Shown here: positions 1-10,862 of the stretch, in pieces | Layout: each line of letters opens with the position of its first letter | Position numbering within the stretch: position 1 is the first letter of the stretch | Assembly: GCF_030247195.1 (NCBI RefSeq) | Contig: NC_080670.1 | Location: 161,582,080 to 161,646,079 of the forward strand | From: Topomyia yanbarensis | Taxonomy: Eukaryota > Arthropoda > Insecta > Diptera > Culicidae | Length of the DNA: 64,000 nt | Direction of reading: 5' to 3' | Notes under the pieces: generated by a model | Databases searched by the model: none | Told to the model about the DNA's origin: nothing | What the model saw: the letters and a program-made list of their open reading frames with translations, nothing else | Position numbers and translations under genes: made by a program

Positions 1-1104
1 AGGTGGGGCAAAAGTGCGCACCTAACAGTTTTTGTAAAATAACTATTGGTAGAAAGGCACTAGAAAATCGGCATGATTACAAATTAATACTCTCATCACA
101 CATCTTCAAATCGTAATACTAGATATCTCTTGGTTTTGCTTGTAATCCGAGAAATAATTATTTTCTTATGAATACTCAAATGCGCACTTTTGCCCCATGT
201 TCGGGGCAAGAGTGCGCATAGCACGGGGCAAAAGTGCGTACTGATTAAATAGCCGATTTATTACCGCCCATAAATTAAACAAATCAATTTTAGGATATCC
301 ATCCCCTCTTACTCTTTCTTCATAACTAAAAAGTACTCCTCCATCTGCCTCGGACTTGGATGTTTCATCTTTTAGACAATGTCGTTCATGATCAAACTGT
401 CACCCCTCGTAACATCATTATTTGTCATAGTAGGGTGGATCACTACAAGAATTCTTGCGAATATTGTATTTATATTGCAAATACATCTTTATTTACATAT
501 TCATAGTTTTTTGTTTCTTTTTTAATTACTCTGAGCTTTCGGCACTCTATATTTTCCCTTGGAACCAGTTAGGCTAATGCTTTTGTTCCTAAACCGCTCA
601 TATCAGTCGTAATTTGACCGATGAGCTCGCAGTTATTGAAGATGCTGGTCCCTTCTTTAAATCAAGGAAGAATTAGTTCTATTTTTGTATAAAAAGCTTC
701 GTGTCGTTTTATTGGGGCGGATATGCTATGTGCACTTTTACCCCACCGTCAGATTTTTAACTTATTAAATTGTTACGATAATTACTAAATTTTTTTCATC
801 AAATCAAATATATCTCGCAACGAACCATATGTTGAAGATTTTTAGGGTTTTGTAGTTTTATAGATCCTGATTTATTCAAACAGCCAATTTATGATTCCCA
901 AAATTCAAAAAATTACATCAATGCAGCGAAAAATGTTCCTTCCCCCTTAATTTCAAGCCACTATATTCAAACCTTTCATGCTTATATGTGCGATTAGTTG
1001 ACTTAATGATATACTAAATCCATACAGGGTTGCCAGGTTCTAGCACTTGTGCGCTTCTAAAAGTCCTTTGCGCACTTTTGGTCCACGCGCACTTTTACCC
1101 CACC
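1..1104. mobile_element. Non-autonomous TIR element (AGGTGGGGCAAAAGTGCGCA ends)
   Basis: The window opens with AGGTGGGGCAAAAGTGCGCA. The inverted form (AGGTGGGGTAAAAGTGCGCG on the minus strand) ends near 1104 and is followed by TA. The terminal motif also recurs inside, in both orientations, near 181-196, 201-217, 224-240, 731-748 and 1069-1083. The interior is AT-rich and has no coding potential. This looks like a MITE-like or deletion derivative with sub-terminal repeats. A TA target site is possible, but the left flank lies outside the window, so the target-site duplication cannot be tested. The superfamily is not known; pogo/Tc1-like is only a guess. Confidence 0.6.
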
Positions 1105-1404
1105 TTACTCTACAAATGTTCTGCCCTTTGCGCGTAAAAGTGGACTTACCCAATTTCCACTATAGTGGAGAAAAATCAGCTCTCATCCAATTTTTTTCCT
1201 TAGGGAGAAATATAGCATAATGTCAACATATCTCCAAAAACCAAAGAAAAGTGGATAAACACGTCCAATTTTTGTTTGTCTTTATTGAGAATTTGGTTCC
1301 AGAGACAAGCTTTTCTATTTTTATAAGAAACGTAAAACGCTTAACAGTATTTCGCATTGCTCCAAAATCATGTAGCTTCGTGTCAAAGAATCTAACTAGC
1401 ATCA
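1105..1404. other. Unannotated spacer
   Basis: AT-rich, with no gene recognised. A degenerate relative of the preceding TIR motif (GCGCGTAAAAGTGG) lies near 1131-1144, so the repeat-derived region may extend a little beyond 1104. Confidence 0.4.
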
Positions 1405-1412
1405 TTTCTCAG

Positions 1413-1635
1413 CAGAAGTGGATCCAGAAAAAAATTTCGGAGGAGGTCCGAAATTAATATTTTGAAATGTTATAAACTTTTTAATTAAAATCAGTTTTGG
1501 TTGCCGAATCTGATTTTGAATGATTTGGAATTTAGAACGAATTTAAAATAGAAACTATTTTAAAAGTTTCTCAAGGAGATAAAAAATTTCGGGGGGGTTC
1601 GGACCCCCAGGACCCTCTCCCTGGATCCACCACTG
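1413..1635. mobile_element. hAT-like MITE, copy 1
   Basis: A 223-bp element with imperfect terminal inverted repeats: CAGAAGTGGATCCAG on the left, and CAGTGGTGGATCCAG read from the right end inward. It is flanked by an 8-bp target-site duplication with one mismatch, TTTCTCAG (1405-1412) and TTTCTTAG (1636-1643). The CA start and 8-bp duplication fit the hAT superfamily. There is no ORF. A second copy of the family lies at 36874-37114. Confidence 0.75.
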
Positions 1636-1643
1636 TTTCTTAG

Positions 1644-2327
1644 AGCTCTATCATTTATATTAGCAATTGCTTGCCCGGCGATTGAAATAATGGACTTTTT
1701 CGCTCCCGTCATCATCCGCTATAGTTCGAATAATCGAAATTTTCCCGCTCCAGACAACCCCATTCCTTCCGATTTGGCGAGTTAATTTTCTGCAGCACAC
1801 AATTACACACAACCTACCCCCGTAATTACCGCCAGCTGTCTGCACTTAATTCCACAATTTCCCGAAACGGGACGAAACGCCTTTGCAGCACCCATCAGCA
1901 CTTGGGCCAAGACTTTGTTTAATCAATACTGCATACATAGCACATACCCTCCCTTCCACCCTTCTTCCAGGGTAAACCGGAGGCCAAGTTTTTCCGCCGT
2001 CTTATCTGCATTCTCCTCACTATACATATTTGGCTCTCTGCGGCGGGGCAGACCCCAAAAGAACACATTAAACCAGTCAACCCGCAAAATTAAAGGGCCC
2101 CGCAAAGAAGTGCGTGTTTTGCCAAGCATTAGAGCACCCCATTGCCCGCCAGTGGGAAAACCAGAACCGAAGCAAAACTAAACCCGGTCGGATTTATTCA
2201 ACGCCTTCAGCGAAGCAGACAATGGAATTAATGAGATTACTTTTTGCGGGCGGTTTCCTCCGCTCTTTCATCGAACAACCACGAAAACCTCATATGTGCG
2301 AAACGGGATTTGTGGCGCTACTTTAAT
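1644..2327. other. Intergenic, downstream of the astacin gene
   Basis: Less AT-rich than the surroundings, with overlapping short ORFs (under 90 codons) on both strands that resemble nothing I know. It could hold part of a neighbouring UTR or regulatory DNA, but nothing in it can be supported as a gene. Confidence 0.3.
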
Positions 2328-2333
2328 TTTATT
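2328..2333 (-). promoter_or_regulatory. Polyadenylation signal AATAAA
   Basis: TTTATT on the plus strand reads AATAAA on the minus strand, about 70 nt past the astacin stop codon (2401-2403). The spacing and strand are right for the 3' end of that transcript. Confidence 0.55.
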
Positions 2334-2400
2334 GGTGCACAATTACAACCACTGGATGAACAATTCTAGCTCGAACTGAGAAACTTAACATTCAAAGTAG

Positions 2401-3533
2401 TCAATATACCAGTTCGCCAAGGGTAGCTTCTTCGTCTGGGATGACTGCTGGTGGTGTCGGCCGGACCGGTACTTCCGTTGCTCCAGCATCCAATGGTATA
2501 GGCAGTTCGAAAGGCTTTCGTACGGCTATGTCCCATTTGGTTCCGTTGCAGTACATGTAGTTCAGTCTGATAAGATCCTTGTAGCTGAATCCGGTGCGGT
2601 TGCCAAAATCATCGTCCCAAGGTTTCTGTAGAAATATTTGTACTCTCGTTACATTAGCATGTTACCACTAACCTACACAACCTACCAAGTTAACCATCGT
2701 CGGATAGTCCGGTCCGGCAGCCGCTGCAAACCGTGAGTACATCATCACACTTCCGTAGTCAAACTCGGTTCCGTACACTTCCGATTCGGCACTACTCTTA
2801 ACGCCGAAATTACTCTGTACCGTGGTCCAACTGAAGGTAGCACTCTTGTTAACCCAGATGTATTCGTCACGATCTGGACGGATGAATTCATGATTGAAAC
2901 CGACGGCATGCATCATCTCGTGGACGACCATCCCCGGACCCTGGGAGAAACAGTGCGGCTGTAGGTTGATTTTATTCCACTTATTATTGGTGTAACGACC
3001 TGTGTACGACCAGCAACCGGTTCCCTTCCGCTCCAGTGTAACGTAGTACGGCTGGTTGGTACGGGGGACATACCGAACGCACGTTTGCGTGTTGAATTGC
3101 CAGATAGCGTGACTAAAGAGAAATAATTCCAGTTCAGCTATTGAAGGAAACGGATTAGTCGAATTATTCTGACTGTTATTGCTCGAAATCACTCACTAAA
3201 CTCATCCCCGAAGACGTACGGAACGATCGCACCGGGCCAAAGACGGCTCTGATAAGTTGCCGTCGGTAGCGAATTTGCCTGGCGCTGATCCGGCAGCATT
3301 ACATCAAACTGGTAGTACCGTTGATGCTCTATGGGTAGGCCGGGAAGTCCCATTTTGTACCATCGGGTCACATTCGCTCCAGCTTTCACATCTGGCTTAG
3401 TAAAAGTCGTATCCGCGCTAGCAGTTTGGACGGCCTTCGGTCTTTGGGCCCATCCCGGTTGACTCGATCCCAAAAAGATGACGCAAGCGACTATCGTCGG
3501 TAGAAGACCGCACTTGTACTTAACGTGGTGCAT
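2401..3533 (-). CDS. Secreted astacin-family zinc metalloprotease (3 exons)
   Basis: Exons are 3533-3197, 3137-2686 and 2625-2401. The two introns of 59 and 60 nt have GTGAGT and GTAGGT donors with ATAG and ACAG acceptors, and the joined frame gives 337 aa. The start at 3533 is preferred over an upstream in-frame ATG because it begins a signal peptide (residues 1 to about 29, hydrophobic core LLPTIVACVIFL). A propeptide follows, then the catalytic domain from about residue 98 (RLWPGAIVPYVF). It has the full zinc signature HEMMHAVGFNHEFIRPDRD (His185, Glu186, His189, His195), the Met-turn SVMMY (242-246) and cysteines 132, 154, 174 and 289 in the usual disulfide positions. Known family role: zinc endopeptidase, secreted and activated by propeptide removal. 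There is no CUB or EGF domain; a 48-residue proline- and acid-rich tail follows the last cysteine. All key residues are present, so it is probably functional. The substrate and tissue are not visible. Confidence 0.93.
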
Positions 3534-4871
3534 TTCGGACAGACTTTGATTGATTGAAATGCTAGGATTGATCCACAGTCGCTTTGTACTGCGAGCTGTC
3601 ACATATTTTTACAATCAGTTTCAGTTGTGTCAATATCGTAGGTAAATTGTGGTTTTATCCTACGAACGTAATGTGTCTGTGTCAACAGTTTTGTTTACGT
3701 GACGAATGGTGTATGAAATTCAGAAAGTCTCCAGAGCAAATTCCAGTTTTCGTAACCCTTCAGATAAAACTCAGAATATTGTCTCAACTCTTAACTCTTT
3801 ATCCCGTAACCCTGCTTTTTTCGACTGTCAAGGAAACGTGAGAGGGTTAATAACATTACAACTAGTCGTTTCCACCTCCCGGACTGGGATACCGGAAACT
3901 GACGTCTGATCCAAAGCCAACGCCAAACGATTCCAAGTGCCGAAAAAGGGCTGCTGTTGCTGCTGCTCTCGTGCACTTATTATGTATGTAAATTAGATGT
4001 AAATATCTTCCTATTAGAGTGCCCTATCGACTGTTGCCGGGTTGTCTTAGTGCTGCAGAAGTTGGAAATTTCGTTTCTGATGGTGCTTCTGTTCCTGCTA
4101 CTGCCGCTACCGAAGGATGCTGCCGGAGACGGGCAGGCTGAGAAGAATTTGGTCTGCTGGCTTAAAGTTAAATTTGAAGGGATAATGTGAAATCAAATTT
4201 ACATACTGTATTAGGTCGTATCTTGTCTGGAGCCGTTGAAAGGGAACGGGGACATTGAAGGAATTTTGGAACTGCGGCAGCCGGTGAACTTCAGCATTGT
4301 TCTTTACTGATTTTTTTCGAGCCATCAAGCTTTCCAACTCAAGTAAACCACGCTAATCGTACACTGATAATAATCCACCACATAAAATTATACATCACTT
4401 TCATGTGCATTTTCATGTTAAAAAGTAAAACAAATGATTTTCCTTGGATTTCACATGGGAAGACATTAAAACGCATTTCATATGGTACATATTTCAAATT
4501 AAATTCAGACAAATTCGACATGAATACAACATGTTTTTTTCATTGATTGTTGGGTCCCATGCTATTGAGTCGTATAGAATGAACTTTCCACATGACTTTC
4601 TAGTGAACAATATGTAGTGCATTTTTATTTGTAAAACAATTGATTTAACCAAATCTTCTACCAATTAAATGTATAGATAAAACGAAGTAATAGTCACGTG
4701 TAAATTTTAGTCAGTGATAATTATTAAGACATTGAGGTGCTTTTCACTCAATGTACACGTAAATTCCATTTGAAAACCATATTTCCCACACTCCATTATA
4801 CATTGAAATGGTAACCGTGTGTATTTCATGTGTGTGAGAATTAAATTAAATCAATAATTTTCCACGTTATG
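3534..4871. other. Intergenic, upstream of the astacin gene
   Basis: This must contain the astacin promoter. No TATA box plus initiator pair stands out, although AT-rich AAAATATG lies near 3606. The rest is AT-rich and has no recognisable coding or TE protein signal; 4340-4860 has the look of old repeat DNA but I could not bound an element. Confidence 0.35.
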
Positions 4872-4875
4872 TTAA

Positions 4876-5556
4876 CCCTTTATAAGGCAGTGGCAACTAT
4901 ATTGCCACCTTTGCGTTTCGTTCATAACGCAGAAATATGAAGTGAGAAGTGTTCCAATCTTATGAAATCTACTTGTTAGGAGTCTGGCAACTCTTCCTAT
5001 TACTTTTTATTGAGATGCAGCGAAAAGTATCAGATTGGTGAAGAGTTTTTTGAAAAAAAAACACGGCGATCCTTTTGGATAATAAAATTAGCTCAATTTC
5101 GAAAAAAACTCTAGACCCTATAAGTTGATGATGCAAATTTGTAAAAACAACTTCTTTTAATCCGAAAATTTGGTTTATGAGCGGTAAAAATTGCAAAGAA
5201 AAAATTAAATGAATAAATGAACGTCTGTAATCTGTGGTATCATTTTTCATCTTATCCTCAGAATCCGGGGGTTATTTACTGTTAATGAGGTGATAACCAG
5301 TAATTCAATTTAATTTCTTTCTGAATTTCCGATCCAGCTCGATTTGTCTTTATATGTTCACCAATCTCGTTGGAAATACATCAAACATTACGAATACTGA
5401 CGTTTTCTAACGGCGGTACGGGCGGTACAAAGTATATTTTCAAAACATTATTTTATTACGAAATAAATGTAAATATATTCTAAACTAAGTGAAAGAACCG
5501 TCTTTCTATTAATATAACATCCATTAATAGCCCCAAACTCTGGGCCTTATAAAGGT
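4876..5556. mobile_element. TTAA-flanked MITE (piggyBac-type target)
   Basis: A 681-bp segment bounded by CCCTTTATAAGGC on the left and ACCTTTATAAGGC (inverted) on the right, 12 of 13 matching. TTAA is immediately outside at 4872-4875 and 5557-5560. Short TIRs starting with C and a TTAA target are typical of piggyBac-related MITEs in mosquitoes. There is no transposase ORF. Confidence 0.6.
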
Positions 5557-5971
5557 TTAACGTGTTTAATTTTTTCAGTGTATAGAACTCCAATGTTCGA
5601 TTCGGATGCAACCCAAAAGCAGGGTTGTCATTCATGTTAATGAAAAAATATTTAAAGTCTGTCATTCTAAAAAATCGAAATCCATTCGAACGGTGACTCC
5701 CGGAGCGATTAGTCAATCTTTTCAGTCCATACAGTGTATAGAGGTAACGAATAGTGCTAATCTGCTTTTAAAGTTATCGTGTGCTTTCTACGCCTCTTCG
5801 AGGTTCTGGACTTTTTTATCCATTATGTGTGCGTGTTAACCTTTAGACGACCAGCAAATCAGTAACAGTGTTTCGTATCTTGTGAGCTGCCTGGATACCG
5901 TTATCCAAGATAAGTACCGAAATTATTCCCCTTTCTGAGTTCTGCTACCAACGTGCACTGGGCAAGAAGCC

Positions 5972-6482
5972 CGCACAAAAATGACTTCCCCTGACAAATT
6001 GGTCGCCTCAAGGTGAGATGGAGTTCGAAAAAAACGGGTCCCCTGCTCAAAATCTATTAAACTCGGCCACCTTTTTCCGGGACAAAAACAAAAAGTGTCT
6101 GAATTTATTAAAAATTTCTTGAGTTCTGACGGAACCATACTCTACCGTGACAGAAATATCGAAAATATGCACAGATAAGCTTCGTGGGTGGTAAATAGTT
6201 TAAACCAGACAAATGATATTGCTAGCTACGTGCCTTTTACGACCGAGTACAGAGTATACGTACCAGCAATTCGGGTTGAAGTCTGTGGGGTCTTCTCCGA
6301 TTCGAGTATGAATTTCGAGGATCTGCTGGCACATGAGGTTGGCTGTTTCAAAGACCCCACGCTCCAACCAAAAAGGAGTGCAAACGTTTGCATTCAGCAT
6401 CAATCGCAGTTGACGGATAAGGACATATATAAATTTAGACTCCTAACCGGCGACCTTCGCACAGTGGGACGAGCCCGGACTT
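5972..6482 (+). pseudogene. I-element ORF1 (Gag-like), N-terminal fragment
   Basis: The ATG at 5972 matches the ORF1 start of the minus-strand element, but the fourth codon is already TGA. The readable part (about 6190-6420) corresponds to the N-terminal half of ORF1, with segments NDIASYVPFTTEYRVYVPA and EDLLAHEVGCFKDPTLQP. The three CCHC knuckles that should follow are missing, because homology ends near 6482 where foreign AT-rich sequence begins. It is non-functional. Confidence 0.8.
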
Positions 6483-6484
6483 AA

Positions 6485-7579
6485 GTCCATATATGAATGT
6501 TATGCGATAATCTCGCTAGTATTTTTCTCCTATCAGCTGAGCCTTCAGAGACATTTTTGCGAGATTTTAAGTGATTTGAATGTAAAATGAATTTTTGGCA
6601 GCTTTTTTAATGGCATAATTGTAGTGTTTTTTGCATAATTTGACCATAAGAACTAAATCCGGTTATTTTCGTTTTACAAAGAAATGGTTGACTTTATGCA
6701 TTGCATTACTTCACCAAAATTATCCGTGTGATAAAATTACATCGTAAAATCGCCAAAAATAAGTCACTAGTTGGTTTAGTTAGTGTTTAGATAACTGTTT
6801 GTCGTGATTTTTTATGGAATTCGAACTTCTAATGCGATAACAACAACGACGCCCGCGATCACACTATACTCATTCGAAAGCTTTTAATTTTCTCTTTAAA
6901 ATGAGTATATGCTAGTATTGCGAAAACTTGCGATAAGCAGTCAAAATTAAAAAAAACTGTGAATGGAGACGCATGGTTGTTACTGATATTGAATTCAAGT
7001 AATCACTTTATAGCTAGAATAATGACAATCTACAAGGGTTTTACTAGTGATCAAGAATAACGAGCCGAGTGGGAAGTATGTTTTTTAGATGGTAGAGGTA
7101 TTGATAATGTTTGGAAATCAGTAAGTATTTTCAACCATCTGAAATAGATTATAAAATGTTTCTGGAACTATTTCTTGCTAACTTGCGCAATAACTGTCAA
7201 ATAGAGTGAACACAGTTGAGTTCTAGTCATTTGGTGAGACTACTTTGATCCGAATTTGCATAGCACTGGTATAGCTTAAGGGTATGCGATATTATCCAAA
7301 TAAAATAACACCATTTTTAAATGAACCATATACAAGAAAAAAGGGTTTTGGTTTTATTTTCATTTAAGATATGAAATAAGCAAACTACATACCTTAAAAC
7401 ACACCTACAAAAAATCGTTAACCATCTTGTTGATTAGTGAATGTAATTAAACATTCCACTAAGACGCTCAAAATGTTTGTTTTGAAAATGATAGAAAATG
7501 TAACCCACTAATGAATTAAATATTCCAAAATTAGTCGAACACATCTTATTTGATCCGTAAAAACAAAATAGTCATTTCT
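6485..7579. other. AT-rich insertion inside I-element copy 2
   Basis: No protein or RNA signal was recognised. The segment replaces the CCHC part of ORF1, so it is an insertion or replacement younger than the I-element copy. The boundaries with the tandem array at 7580-8010 are not sharp, and I found no TIR or target-site duplication. Confidence 0.4.
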
Positions 7580-8010
7580 GAAGCCCCATAGTGAGATGTC
7601 AATTAATTCGTTTCAATATGGAAAATAAATTCCAAAATTACTATTGAAAAAAATCATTATAAAAGACAAAATACTTTCTTTTGAGCCACTCTAATAAGAA
7701 GTAAAGTTAATTTCTATTTTAAAAATCAAAATGGAAATTCAGCGCACAAAAACTTCATTAAAAATGTTTGAACCTTCACAAACATATTTTTTGAGCCACC
7801 CTAACGTACAATGAAAAAAATGTTTACATGTGTTAATATCAAAAACGATTTAGCACACGAAAATTAAAATATACAAATTTTAAGAGCGATTTAAAAAAAA
7901 AATATTTTTGAGGCACCCTAATGAATAATAAACGCTTATTTTTGAATTGTTTTAATATCAAAAACGAATTCAGCGTACCAAAATTACATAAAATCGTCCT
8001 ATTTGAACCG
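7580..8010. repeat. Degenerate tandem array, period about 105-118 bp
   Basis: About four diverged units recur. Each contains a phrase like GAGCCACCCTAA (7684, 7793, 7910, and a weaker form near 7583), later TTAATATCAAAAACGA, then an A-rich stretch with TTCAGCGCACAAAA or TTTAGCACACGAAAA. The phase is preserved, so this is a small satellite-like array rather than scattered copies. Confidence 0.6.
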
Positions 8011-8019
8011 ATACGGCAA

Positions 8020-8250
8020 AGTTGGTGTCCAGCAGGTGTCTCTTCAGGTCCTCTACTCGAGGAAGTACTGGTGCAAAACCGAAACGAATCGCTCCCGGTC
8101 TCAAAAACCTGAGTTCAGAAAAGGAGTTTCCAGCACTTTCTAGGTCATCAACAAATCTCAATTATTCCAATATTTCAGCCAGAGAAAGAAACCAGCTGTG
8201 GCTTAATAGATTTCTCTTATATTATATTATCTTAAAAGCATCTCGATAAG
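8020..8250 (+). pseudogene. I-element ORF1, C-terminal fragment
   Basis: The encoded segment with NLSSEKEFPAL and PKRIAPGLK matches the ORF1 C-terminal region of the minus-strand copy (APGLSNLSSEKEFPAL). It resumes the element after the AT-rich insertion and leads into the ORF1/ORF2 junction near 8310. It is broken by frameshifts. Confidence 0.75.
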
Positions 8251-8309
8251 CCTTCTCCCTGCAGTCCAAACATTATTCACTGCGAAATGGCTCCACCTTT
8301 CAGTGATAG

Positions 8310-10862
8310 TACCCTTCGATGGTTTATTTATCGAACGAGGTCACGGAACTGACTATTGTTCTACACTGAAATTTCACAAGCATTATCCCGAAAGCCGGTA
8401 CTTTTAAAATTCTAATCAATAATTCGAAATACGATGCATTTGCATTATGCGAAACATGACTTATTTCAGAAATACATCTCAGCTTTTACGATTTTACCAT
8501 TTCCGCTGCGGTTAGATTGCATGTGGAAGGTAATCTCTGATTCCCACGGTAGCGACCATCTGCCAATCGTAATTACTATTGCTAACGGTTCAGGGTCACC
8601 GATCACAATCAATGTTTCGTATGACCTCACACGAACTATTGATTGGAAACACTACGCGTCCGCGATATCCGGCAAAATCATATCCACGTAAATGCTTCCT
8701 CCACGGAAGAAGAGTAGGGGTTCCTGGCCGGCTTGATTCTCTGTACCGCGGTTCAAACTCAAACTAAACACGTACTAGACGCGATACCACGCGGGCGTCC
8801 CCCAACCCACGCTGGGACAAAGAGTGCTCAGACGTGTACGTGGAGAAAACAGCCGCGTATAAGACCTTCCGAGATGACGGGCTACCAGCTAGCTATCGAC
8901 AGTACGCGATGCTAGTAACGCGAATGAAAAGTTTGATGAAAGCCAAGAAACGTAGCTAATGGCAACGGTTCGTTCGATTTCGCCAAGAAGGTTTGTCCGA
9001 ATTCCCCCCGGCACAGAAGATCTACCGCACCGCGTTCCCTCACGATAAAGAGAACGAAACACTGTTTTCGATGGTAGAATGCTCACTTGCTCTGCTATCA
9101 TGTAGCAATAAAGCCCCAAGGCCATACGGAATCCAATTTAACTTGTTAAAGAATCTGCCAGACTGCCAAGAGACGCTTATTGAATTTTTTAATGAGTTTT
9201 CTGAGGGTAAAATTGTCCCTCATGATTGGAGGCAAGTGAAGGTCATCGCCATCCAAAACCAGGAAAACCAGCCTCCGACCACAACTCGTATCGACCGATT
9301 GCAATGCTGTCCTATATCCGAAAGTTGTTCGAGAAAATGACAATTCGGTTGAAGCAAATGGCTTACTATCAGATAAACAACGTGACTTTCGCATTGAAAA
9401 AAGGGCGATTGGATTGCGTTGCTCTCAACAGAAATTCAAAGCAAAGAGCAGATGGCATCAGTTTTGTTGGATATTCAGGGGGCTTGTGGTTCAGTTTCTT
9501 TCTGAGAAGCTGCACCAGTATGGTCTTTCACCGACTCTAAACAACTTTTTGCCAAACTTGTTGTCTGAAAAACACATACATTTTTCGCATGGTGATTCAT
9601 CGACATCACGAATTAGCTACATGGGTCTTCCCCAAGGCTCATGTCTTAGTCCCCTTCTCTACAACTTTTACGTAAATAACATTGACGTAAAATGATAAAA
9701 GTGTGGCCTCTATTACAGGTCCCAAAGCTGTCGATTTGCAAGGACCATTGCAATATACCTCGGACAATTTTTCTCTTTGGGCCCTCCAGCTGGGTATGGA
9801 GTTCTCCACGAAAAAAACTCAGCTAGTCGTATTTTCTAGAAAGCGTGAACTAGCGCAACTACAGCTTGAATTAATGGGTCAAACTATTGCTCAGGTTCCA
9901 AATTTCAAATATCTCGATATCTGGTTCGACTTTAAAGGTACCTGAGGATGTCTCATTAGGTATCTGAAACAGAAGTGCTAACAAAAAAATCCACTTCTCC
10001 GTAAAATCATCGGAACATGGTGAGGTGCCCACCCAGGAGACTTGATCAGTCTGTACCAAACAATGATATTGTCGGTGATGGAGTACGGGAGTTTCAGTTT
10101 CCGCTCCACTACAAACATACATTTCATAAAACTGGAGCGAATCCAATATTGTTGTCTGCGTATTGATTTGCGTTGCATGCACTCGACTCATAGGATGAGT
10201 CTAGAAGTGCTTGTGGGCGTCCTTCCACTGAAAAATCTATTTTGGTATCTCTCATATGGCTTGCTCATCCGATGGGATATCTTGAATCCGTTAATAATTG
10301 CAAATTTAGAGAGGCTTGCCGAGTTAAATTCTCAAACCTGATTTATATCCTTGTACTTCGCGTATATGAACAAAATATCAATCTCCCTCATGGTTCTGAT
10401 TCAACTGTATTCTTCAACACACACACGAAAGAGGAGACTCGTGGAATCACGGACCACATACATCCGCATGTAATCCCAAGCATCTTTCATAGTAAATTTC
10501 GCGAAGTCGATTGCAACAACATATTTTACACGGCCTCAATCAAACGCATTGATTATGCTTCAGGTTTTCGTCGCAGAACTTGCTGCTATTCAGTATTCCC
10601 TTGGGATTATTGATACTTTGCCCACCGATCATTTCGTTTTCGTTTTGGACAGTCTCAGCTCAATAGAAGCTCTCCGTTCAATGAAACCTAGAAAGCACAC
10701 TCCATATTTTCTGGGGAAAATATGGGAACTCCTGCGTGCTTTGTCTGTAAGATCGTACAAGATTTCCTTAGATTTTGAGTTCCCTCGCATTGCTCCATCC
10801 CGTGTAATGAAGAAGTGAACTATTTAACTAAGACGAACGCTTCAGAACATTCAGGTGACATT
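8310..10862 (+). pseudogene. I-element ORF2 remnant (EN, RT, partial RNase H)
   Basis: Fragments in shifting frames follow the ORF2 order. 8310-8475 is the EN start. 8503-8690 is the EN end, with SDSHGSDHLPIV. 8750-9000 is the linker. 9000-9690 is RT, with YMGLPQGSCLSPLLYNFYVN near 9620-9680. 9703-9945 is the thumb (FSTKKTQLVVFSRKRE). 10040-10340 is the post-RT region and 10549-10862 the RNase H part. The segment carrying the catalytic Asp-Asp pair is deleted between about 9690 and 9703. Many stops are present, so it cannot be functional. Confidence 0.85.

Larger units (their letters stand above)
5683..10862 (+). mobile_element. Decayed I-clade non-LTR retrotransposon, copy 2
   Basis: This is a plus-strand relative of the minus-strand element at 26292-32587, aligned by eye at nucleotide and protein level. 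It starts with CATTCG at 5683, the same 5' end as the better copy, and runs through 5' UTR, ORF1, ORF2 (EN, RT, part of RNase H). Homology stops near 10862 inside the RNase H domain, so the 3' end is lost. About 1.5 kb of unrelated AT-rich DNA, ending in a tandem array, interrupts ORF1 (about 6485-8010). Large deletions remove most of the endonuclease and the linker before the RT. No target-site duplication was found. Confidence 0.85.

Noticed and set aside
3189..3602. The upstream in-frame Met at 3602 as the astacin start
   Set aside because: It would put 23 polar residues before the signal peptide; the Met at 3533 gives a normal secretory leader.
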